DNA of 5,003 bases, taken from positions 1-5,003 of the forward strand of contig JBCDCZ010000317.1 in the NCBI GenBank assembly GCA_039180865.1, in the 5' to 3' direction. The position numbers were made by a program, and so were the translations under genes. A model generated the notes under the pieces. The model was given only the letters and a program-made list of their open reading frames with translations. It did no database searches and was not told where the DNA came from. Positions 1 through 4,258 of the stretch are shown piece by piece. Position 1 is the first letter of the stretch. Each line of letters begins with the position of its first letter. Source of the DNA: JBCDCU01 sp039180865. GTDB lineage: Bacteria > Pseudomonadota > Alphaproteobacteria > Rhizobiales > JACESI01.

Positions 1-110
1 GATCTTTCGATCAGGCAAACGTCGCTCCAGCCGAACTTTGCGAGGTGATAAAGGACTGATGCGCCGACAACACCGCCCCCGATGACCACAACTCGATAAT
101 GCGAATTCAT
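1..110 (-). CDS. FAD-dependent oxidoreductase, N-terminal fragment (DAO superfamily)
   Basis: Only the first 36 codons and part of the next are present; the gene continues past the left edge. The translation starts MNSHYRVVVIGGGVVGAS and goes on with a VLYHLAKFGWSDVCLIER stretch. This is a beta-strand, a GxGxxG dinucleotide-binding loop (GGGVVG, residues 11-16), a helix, and a second strand ending in the acidic Glu that typically contacts the FAD ribose. The spacing and the YHLAKxGW pattern resemble sarcosine or dimethylglycine dehydrogenase-type members of the DAO family, which oxidise N-methyl amines in the cytoplasm. The substrate cannot be decided from this fragment. The ATG start is supported by a strong GGAGGGG Shine-Dalgarno at 117-123, six bases upstream. 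A palindromic candidate operator lies about 73 bp upstream. Confidence 0.85.
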   Translation of the reverse strand, partial: MNSHYRVVVIGGGVVGASVLYHLAKFGWSDVCLIER

Positions 111-182
111 GACGCTCCCCTCCATCACGCGACCTTACGTATCGGGCCTTTTTGCACTTACACGACACGCATTGATGCCTCG

Positions 183-202
183 ACTAGACAGTAATGTCTA
201 GT
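183..202. promoter_or_regulatory. Perfect palindrome, candidate repressor operator
   Basis: ACTAGACA and TGTCTAGT form perfect 8-base inverted arms around a GTAA spacer. The element lies in the gap upstream of the leftward oxidoreductase and downstream of the thioredoxin-like gene. On the minus strand one arm contains TAGACA, a 5 of 6 match to a -35 hexamer, so a bound protein could block a promoter there; the matching -10 (CATCAA, 17 bases on) is weak. The 8+4+8 layout is typical of dimeric TetR-type or similar repressor sites. A terminator is less likely, because the arms are AT-rich, the loop is only four bases and there is no T-run on either side. The regulator is not in the window. Confidence 0.45.
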
Positions 203-246
203 GCTTTTTGGAACCGGCCTGACCGCCCCATTGATCAAGTCGGGTT

Positions 247-759
247 TCAGCCATCCGGATCGATCAAGAGGGAGAAGGCAATCGACAATTCCTCGCTGTC
301 ACGCGGGCCACTCAACGTTGTCTGAAGTGTCCCGTCGCTATCGAAAAGCAGGAGCGTCACATGAGGGACACCGTGGCGTGCAGCGAAGCGTTGTCCGTCC
401 TCTGTACGGATGTTTGCAACGAGATAGGTGACAGTGTCTTCGTCGATCGTGCCGAGCGCCTGGCGGACTTCCTTTTGCAACGTGTTGCAGATCGGGCAGG
501 TCGGGTCGTGAATCTGGACGATGGACGGTTTGCCCTTCCCGATACGGGTGAGGTCGTGTTCCGCGATTGATGCTGTTACTGAACGATAGGCAAAGAGCCC
601 ACCGCCGCCGAGCGCAACAAGGGCGATTGCGCTGTTCCTTATGTTGAACAATGTGGCGCGTTTTTGTAGATCGGCAGCGTTTTCGCCGCCCGTAGACGCT
701 CTTGCACGAGCGGCGCCTTTCGAGCCGCCCGCGCGCTGTTTCTTGTTCTGTTTTTTCAT
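247..759 (-). CDS. Membrane-anchored thioredoxin-fold protein (CPIC motif)
   Basis: This is a predicted 170-residue protein. Residues 1-40 are rich in Lys, Arg, Gly and Ala and very basic, so they should stay in the cytoplasm. Residues about 42-57 (NSAIALVALGGGGLFAY) form one membrane segment, and the remainder should face the periplasm. The C-terminal part looks like a thioredoxin fold: a strand (PSIVQIHDP), the redox motif CPIC at C88-C91, a helix, and the cis-proline loop GVPHVT with P132. The likely role is a thiol-disulfide oxidoreductase, but the partner and the direction of electron flow are not visible. I chose the ATG at 759, which has GAGAAG four bases upstream. The frame is open to a TTG at 783 (eight more residues), but that codon has no ribosome site. 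The gene begins 34 bp after the L,D-transpeptidase stop and is probably cotranscribed with it. Confidence 0.8.
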   Translation of the reverse strand: MKKQNKKQRAGGSKGAARARASTGGENAADLQKRATLFNIRNSAIALVALGGGGLFAYRSVTASIAEHDLTRIGKGKPSIVQIHDPTCPICNTLQKEVRQALGTIDEDTVTYLVANIRTEDGQRFAARHGVPHVTLLLFDSDGTLQTTLSGPRDSEELSIAFSLLIDPDG

Positions 760-793
760 GATGCTTCTCGCATATCTTTTCAATGCTGTTTGA

Positions 794-1474
794 TCAGACC
801 ACGAGGATGGGCGAATGTGTTTTCACCCGGTCGTAGAGGTCAATGACATCCTGATTAACCAGACGGACACAGCCCGATGAGACAGCCCCGCCAATCGATG
901 CGATATTGTTGGTGCCATGCAGCCGGTAAAGCGTGTCGACATTGCCCTCGAAAATGTAGAGAGCCCGGGCGCCAAGCGGATTTTTCAGGCCAGGCGGCAT
1001 CCCGCCATTGCGCACGCTCCATTTCTCAAGTTCCGGCTCCCGTGCGATCATCTCATCCGGTGGCGTCCATGTCGGCCACGGGCGCTTCCATGCAATGCGC
1101 GCGCGTCCCGACCATTCGAAACCCGCCCGTCCAAGACCCACGCCATAGCGCATCGCCTTACCGTCAGGCTCGACGTGATAGAGATAGAACGATTTCGTAT
1201 CGACAATCACGGATCCGACCGGTTCCGACGTGTCGTAGTTCACGCGTTGACGGCGAAACTTCGGTGGTAATTTCGCTGGATCGACCGCCTTTAGTGGGAA
1301 GGTTTCATTGGGCCTTGCGCCATAGTTCAGGGCGAAGGATCTCTTGTTTTCGACCAATGACAGATCCGGCACACCTGTTGCGGATTGCGTGGTCGCGTTA
1401 CAGCCTGCGAGGCCGAGAAGGCCAACGCCGGCAGCGGCTTTGGCAAATTGCCGCCGCGTTATCGAGGTTCTCAT
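794..1474 (-). CDS. L,D-transpeptidase (YkuD domain), Tat-exported lipoprotein
   Basis: This is a predicted 226-residue protein. The N-terminus carries a twin-arginine signal (TRRQFAKA, R7-R8), a hydrophobic stretch, and a lipobox LAGC ending at C25, so it should be exported folded by Tat and then lipidated. A linker of about 60 residues precedes the YkuD catalytic domain (about 86-226). The catalytic signature is complete: H186 in LHGTNN, and the SSGCVRL motif with nucleophile C202. Enzymes of this family form 3-3 peptidoglycan cross-links or attach proteins to peptidoglycan through an acyl-enzyme thioester; which of these applies here cannot be read from sequence. The ATG at 1474 was chosen because CGGAG at 1482-1486 sits seven bases upstream. 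A TTG at 1495 in the same frame would add seven residues but lacks this support. The thioredoxin-like gene follows 34 bp after the stop. Confidence 0.9.
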   Translation of the reverse strand: MRTSITRRQFAKAAAGVGLLGLAGCNATTQSATGVPDLSLVENKRSFALNYGARPNETFPLKAVDPAKLPPKFRRQRVNYDTSEPVGSVIVDTKSFYLYHVEPDGKAMRYGVGLGRAGFEWSGRARIAWKRPWPTWTPPDEMIAREPELEKWSVRNGGMPPGLKNPLGARALYIFEGNVDTLYRLHGTNNIASIGGAVSSGCVRLVNQDVIDLYDRVKTHSPILVV

Positions 1475-1481
1475 AAAACTA

Positions 1482-1486
1482 CTCCG
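1482..1486 (-). promoter_or_regulatory. Ribosome binding site fixing the L,D-transpeptidase start
   Basis: The minus strand reads CGGAG here, followed by TAGTTTT and then the ATG at 1474. This seven-base spacing supports the ATG over the in-frame TTG at 1495, and it places the Tat motif seven residues from the N-terminus, as is usual. Confidence 0.6.
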
Positions 1487-1503
1487 GAATCTCAAACATC
1501 CAT

Positions 1504-1523
1504 CGGACAGACGTCGTCTGCCG
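1504..1523. repeat. Short GC-rich inverted repeat upstream of the L,D-transpeptidase
   Basis: CAGACG and CGTCTG form a perfect 13-base dyad around one T (1508-1520). It extends to CGG/CCG outer arms if one A (1507) is bulged. It lies in the 72-bp gap between the small Cys protein and the L,D-transpeptidase. Transcribed leftward it could fold as a stem with a five-base loop, but no T-run follows, so a rho-independent terminator is not well supported. A protein-binding site is the alternative. Confidence 0.3.
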
Positions 1524-1546
1524 AACCAATTGGGGAAATTGGCGTG

Positions 1547-1903
1547 TTAGAGAATCGGAGGACGGAAAAGCGGTGTCGCCAGACGTGCAATCGTGACTGG
1601 GTCGCCGAAGATTTTCGTTGTCTGGCAGGCGCGTTGACCATTCAGGAGATTGGTTGCGACGAAGAATTTGATGTCGATCTTGCAGGATGCGCCTTGCGGT
1701 TTGTCGGCGACCTGATCCTTGCAGCAGTGTTCCCGGTTTTCGATGGTCACAGTCAATTCACCGACGAACGGAGCTTCGACGATCACCTGCTCTACCGCGT
1801 TTTGTGCGGTTTCGGCTGTTGCCGCACGGCTTTCGGTCACTCCGGCGAAGGATTGCAGAAGTGTCGTCATCAGCAGCATTGCAACAAATAAGAAGCGAAC
1901 CAT
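1547..1903 (-). CDS. Small exported Cys-containing protein of unknown function
   Basis: This is a predicted 118-residue protein that I do not recognise with confidence. Residues 1-30 look like a signal peptide (MVRFLFVAMLLMTTLLQSFAG, probable cleavage after an AxA near 27-30), so the mature chain of about 90 residues should be periplasmic. It contains an HCC cluster (H59, C60, C61), then C74 and C93, and ends in PLFRPPIL. A hydrophobic leader, a CC motif, spaced single Cys and a C-terminal RPP recall small DUF2946/CopL-type metal-associated proteins, but that is a loose resemblance. Metal binding or disulfides would both fit. The ATG at 1903 has no clear Shine-Dalgarno, and the predicted promoter lies so close that the transcript may be nearly leaderless. 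The frame stays open to a GTG at 2050, but that longer form would bury the signal peptide. It follows zur after 153 bp. Confidence 0.6.
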   Translation of the reverse strand: MVRFLFVAMLLMTTLLQSFAGVTESRAATAETAQNAVEQVIVEAPFVGELTVTIENREHCCKDQVADKPQGASCKIDIKFFVATNLLNGQRACQTTKIFGDPVTIARLATPLFRPPIL

Positions 1904-1906
1904 AAT

Positions 1907-1919
1907 GTTACGATATACC
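1907..1919 (-). promoter_or_regulatory. Weak Zur-like site over the -10 element
   Basis: The minus strand reads GGTATATCGTAAC, which matches 9 of 13 positions of the element in the znuA-znuC gap (GTTATACAATAAC). The right half (GTAAC) is well kept and the left half is degraded. It covers the candidate -10 of the small Cys gene, where a repressor would act. With low-complexity AT-rich bases a chance match is quite possible. Confidence 0.25.
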
Positions 1920-1941
1920 GGAAGCGTAAATTCAGTGTAAA
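1912..1941 (-). promoter_or_regulatory. Candidate sigma-70-type promoter of the small Cys protein
   Basis: On the minus strand, TTTACA (1936-1941; 5 of 6 to TTGACA) and TATATC (1912-1917; 4 of 6 to TATAAT) are separated by 18 bases. Initiation about seven bases further on would fall just before the ATG at 1903, giving a very short or absent leader, which fits the missing ribosome binding site. Confidence 0.4.
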
Positions 1942-2056
1942 GCAGTCTTGTGGCGAAAGACCGACCGATTCGGTGCGAGTGTTGCTGCAACGCGCCAGTT
2001 TTCAATGCCGACTGGTCAGTCAGGTCGAAATGGACACTCGACGCGGGCACTGAAAG

Positions 2057-2479
2057 CTAAGCGCGGCAGGCCGCACAGGCGCCGCGAAGTTCGATCACAG
2101 ACTTATTGACCGCGAAATCGGCGGCTTGAGCGAAGGCTTTCAGGTGGCGTGATACGTCTTCGTCCAGGCCCTCGTACACCGCGCCGCAGGTTTCGCAGAT
2201 CGTGAAAACGGTGATCTCGTGGGTGTCGTTTTCGCAAGAGGGGTGGCGGCAAGCAACAAAAGCATTCAAGCTTTCAAGGCGGTGGACCAGGCCGGCTTCC
2301 AGGAGCTTGTCCAGCGCCCGATAAACCTGCAATGGCGCCCGGAAGCCATCATCGCGTAACAGTTCAAGGAGTTTGTATGCGCTCATTGGACCTTCAGCAT
2401 CGCTTAATGCGTCCATAACAAGACGCTGTTTGGCGGTGAGGTCACTCTTTTCGGTCGAAGCGGTCGCTGAACCAGTCAT
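2057..2479 (-). CDS. zur: Zinc uptake regulator Zur (Fur family)
   Basis: This is a complete Fur-family repressor of 140 residues. Residues about 14-72 form the winged-helix DNA-binding domain, with the family's recognition-helix region APLQVYRALDKLLEAGLVHRLES. Residues about 73-140 form the dimerisation and metal-binding part. Two CxxC pairs (C95/C98 and C135/C138) match the structural zinc site. H79, C82 and H87 lie where the regulatory zinc ligands of Zur proteins are found. The segment FVACRHPSCENDTHEITVFTICETCG is Zur-like rather than Fur- or PerR-like, and the zinc transporter context agrees. When zinc is ample, Zur should bind as a dimer and repress znuA and znuCB-zur, thereby also controlling its own expression. 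It starts 12 bp after the znuB stop with no strong ribosome site, suggesting translation coupled to znuB. Confidence 0.93.
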   Translation of the reverse strand: MTGSATASTEKSDLTAKQRLVMDALSDAEGPMSAYKLLELLRDDGFRAPLQVYRALDKLLEAGLVHRLESLNAFVACRHPSCENDTHEITVFTICETCGAVYEGLDEDVSRHLKAFAQAADFAVNKSVIELRGACAACRA

Positions 2480-2491
2480 AGCTTTATTCGC

Positions 2492-3322
2492 TCATCTGTT
2501 ATCGATTGGCTGCGCCTTAGGACGCCAGAAACTGGCAATCGGTGTCATGGCAGCCAAAAACAACGCCAGTGATGCAACGACGATACTCGGTCCCGACGGC
2601 GTGTCAAAGGTTAGTGATCCATATAATCCGGCAATAACTGCGGCGCTGCCGATAATTCCTGCAAGAATAGCCATTTGTTCGGGGCCGGAGGCAAATCGGC
2701 GTGCGGTCGCCGCTGGAATGATCAACATTGCAGTAATCAGCAGGACACCGACGATCTTCATCGCGATCGCGATCACGGCAGCCATCAGGATCATGAAACA
2801 CACATTGGCTGTTTCATACCGCATTCCTTCTGCGGCGGCGAGGTCCGGGTTAACGGTTCCTGCGAAAAGAGGACGCCAGATGAAGGTCAGTACGCCGAGC
2901 ACGACGGCTCCGCCGATCCAGATGATGATCAGATCCGATTTGGAGACTGCCAGAATATCGCCGAACAGCAAGCCCATGAGGTCAATCCGCACCCAGGTCA
3001 TGAAGGCAAGGACTACCAAACCGAGTGCGAGTGCGGAATGGGAAAGGAGCCCCAAAAGGGCGTCGGCTGAGAGGATTGCTCTTTTTTGCAGGAACAGAAG
3101 GGCAAGAGAAACCGCAGTCGAGACAGCGAAGACTGCTGCAATTAAGTCCGTATCGAACAGGAGCGCAAGCGCCACTCCGAGCAGGGCCGCATGAGAGAGA
3201 GTATCACCGAAATAGGCAAGTCGGCGCCAGACGATAAAGCATCCAAGGGGACCGGCCACCAAAGCAACACCGACCCCTGCGAATATTGCTCGTGTGAAGA
3301 AATCATCAAACACGATTGCCAT
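2492..3322 (-). CDS. znuB: Zinc ABC transporter permease ZnuB
   Basis: This is a predicted 276-residue inner-membrane protein of the ABC-3 family, whose homodimer forms the Zn(II) channel. I count about eight or nine hydrophobic segments (roughly 11-33, 41-57, 59-77, 88-108, 130-149, 172-189, 191-205, 217-236, 245-264). Family landmarks are GPLGCFIVWRRLAYFGDTLSH near the N-terminus and VGVLLITAMLIIPAATAR in the region that contacts the ATPase. The gene overlaps the end of znuC. The ATG at 3322 has GAGG directly against it, with no spacing. An in-frame GTG at 3313 has the same GAGG nine bases upstream and would start the protein with the VFDDFF stretch usual at the N-terminus of relatives. It could be the true start, giving 273 residues and an 8-bp overlap. 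The frame is open much further upstream (to 3544), but that lies inside znuC. Confidence 0.93.
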   Translation of the reverse strand: MAIVFDDFFTRAIFAGVGVALVAGPLGCFIVWRRLAYFGDTLSHAALLGVALALLFDTDLIAAVFAVSTAVSLALLFLQKRAILSADALLGLLSHSALALGLVVLAFMTWVRIDLMGLLFGDILAVSKSDLIIIWIGGAVVLGVLTFIWRPLFAGTVNPDLAAAEGMRYETANVCFMILMAAVIAIAMKIVGVLLITAMLIIPAATARRFASGPEQMAILAGIIGSAAVIAGLYGSLTFDTPSGPSIVVASLALFLAAMTPIASFWRPKAQPIDNR

Positions 3323-4139
3323 CCTCGTCTTTAGACGCAATCTCGTTACCGTGTTCGTCCGCTGGACGGCGGTTTTCGGTGATGCTGTCGTTGGGATTCT
3401 GAACTCGTCCGTCTGGAAGGTCGGTATGGTCGTTCTGATGCTCATAGATGGCGAGATTTGACGCTGCCCGTGCCCCGAAAAGAGCTTTGTATTCAGGGCT
3501 GGATGCGACTGTGGTTGGGGTTCCCGAGCAGCAAACACGGCCATTGAGGCAAAGAACCCTGTCGGTTGCTGCCATTACCACATGAAGGTCGTGCGAGACT
3601 AAAACAATACCGCACCCAAGATCATCCCTGATCGTTCCGATCAGATCGTAAAGAGCAATCTCACCCTTAAAATCGACGCCTTGAACCGGCTCATCAAGGA
3701 CGAGCAGATCCGGTTTGCGTGCGATTGCGCGAGCAAGGAGGACACGTTGAAATTCACCGCCTGATAGTGTTCGGACTTCCGCACCAGCCAAATGGTTGAC
3801 GCCTGTCGCCTCCATTGCTGCGTCAATATCTCTTGCCGAAGCACCACCCGTGAGCGACATGAACCGCTTTACGTGCAATGGCAACGTCCAGTCTATCGTC
3901 ACCTTTTGCGGCACATAGGAGACGGTCAGCCCCTTTATCCTGTTCACCTCTCCTTCATCCGGTTTCAGGATCCCAAGAAGCAGTTTGACGGTCGTCGATT
4001 TTCCCGATCCGTTTGGCCCAATCAGCGTCACGATTTCTCTGCGTTGAAGTGCAAGATCGACCCCGCGTATCAGCCAACGACCGGCGCGATAGACACCAGC
4101 ATTGGAAAGGGAAGCCAGATGGGGTGATGATTGTAGCAT
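3306..4139 (-). CDS. znuC: Zinc ABC transporter ATP-binding protein ZnuC
   Basis: This is a predicted 277-residue cytoplasmic ATPase that powers ZnuB. All nucleotide-binding motifs are intact: Walker A GPNGSGKST (41-49), Q-loop Q78 in VPQK, signature LSGGE (125-129), Walker B LLVLDEP (145-151) with catalytic E150, and H-loop H183 in SHD. The ABC core ends near residue 225. It is followed by a hydrophilic tail of about 50 residues, rich in Asp, Asn, Glu and Arg with four His (H234, H238 and H263 among them), which makes the protein longer than the roughly 250 residues common for ZnuC. The tail's coding sequence overlaps the znuB start by 17 bp. The gene is first in the leftward znuC-znuB-zur unit. 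The ATG at 4139 lacks a clear Shine-Dalgarno, and its promoter lies among the Zur-type sites at 4196-4229. Confidence 0.95.
   Translation of the reverse strand: MLQSSPHLASLSNAGVYRAGRWLIRGVDLALQRREIVTLIGPNGSGKSTTVKLLLGILKPDEGEVNRIKGLTVSYVPQKVTIDWTLPLHVKRFMSLTGGASARDIDAAMEATGVNHLAGAEVRTLSGGEFQRVLLARAIARKPDLLVLDEPVQGVDFKGEIALYDLIGTIRDDLGCGIVLVSHDLHVVMAATDRVLCLNGRVCCSGTPTTVASSPEYKALFGARAASNLAIYEHQNDHTDLPDGRVQNPNDSITENRRPADEHGNEIASKDEDGNRV
3323..3326 (-). promoter_or_regulatory. Ribosome binding site of znuB, bearing on its start codon
   Basis: The minus strand reads GAGG here inside the znuC coding region. It touches the ATG at 3322 but lies nine bases from the GTG at 3313, a more workable spacing. 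This favours the GTG as the main znuB start, although sequence alone does not settle it. Confidence 0.4.
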
Positions 4140-4195
4140 TGCTTAGACAGGCACTCGTGATCGGTACGGTCGATCTTGTATGACGCGGGTTCCTA

Positions 4196-4210
4196 CGTTA
4201 TACAATAACG
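4196..4210. promoter_or_regulatory. Zur operator, box 1, with znuC -10 element
   Basis: CGTTAT and ATAACG form perfect six-base arms around ACA. The core GTTATACAATAAC recurs with 11 of 13 matches in the neighbouring box 2. AT-rich dyads with GTTAT/ATAAC arms are the known pattern of Zur sites upstream of zinc uptake genes in proteobacteria, and zur is encoded in the same locus. On the minus strand the site includes TATAAC (4197-4202), a 5 of 6 match to a -10 hexamer for znuC. That would give a leader of about 50 bases, and binding here would block znuCB-zur. Confidence 0.75.
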
Positions 4211-4214
4211 CGAT

Positions 4215-4229
4215 TGTTATAAAGTAACA
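4215..4229. promoter_or_regulatory. Zur operator, box 2, with znuA -10 element
   Basis: TGTTA and TAACA form perfect five-base arms around TAAAG. The core GTTATAAAGTAAC (4216-4228) starts 19 bp from the matching core of box 1, close to two helical turns, so two dimers could sit side by side on the same face. On the plus strand it includes TATAAA (4218-4223), 5 of 6 to a -10 hexamer, about 35 bases before the znuA start. No good -35 is seen. Binding here would block znuA. Confidence 0.7.
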
Positions 4230-4248
4230 TCAAACCCTAAAACACGGC

Positions 4249-4252
4249 AGGA
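4249..4252 (+). promoter_or_regulatory. Ribosome binding site of znuA
   Basis: AGGA lies six bases before the ATG at 4259. This fixes the start and gives an N-terminus that is immediately a good signal peptide. Confidence 0.65.
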
Positions 4253-4258
4253 TCGACA

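Noticed and set aside
183..202. Palindrome as a rho-independent terminator for the thioredoxin-like gene
   Set aside because: The arms are AT-rich, the loop is only four bases, and no T-run follows on either strand.
201..570. Rightward open frames opposite the thioredoxin-like gene
   Set aside because: They have no domain and no convincing ribosome site, and the opposite strand has a coherent membrane anchor plus thioredoxin motif.
877..1476. Rightward open frames opposite the L,D-transpeptidase
   Set aside because: The products are Arg/Pro/Ser-rich, as expected from the antisense of a GC-rich gene, and the leftward gene has a complete catalytic motif and Tat signal.
1904..2050. N-terminal extension of the small Cys protein to a GTG at 2050
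   Set aside because: It would place 49 polar residues ahead of an obvious signal peptide and has no ribosome binding site. The stretch looks like promoter and intergenic DNA.
2373..3194. Rightward open frame of 273 codons
   Set aside because: It lies opposite zur and znuB, both of which have clear family motifs. The product is a low-complexity Ala/Ile/Arg/Ser sequence with no recognisable domain.
3323..3544. N-terminal extension of ZnuB by 74 residues
   Set aside because: It lies entirely within the znuC coding region, has unrelated composition, and precedes a standard ZnuB N-terminus.
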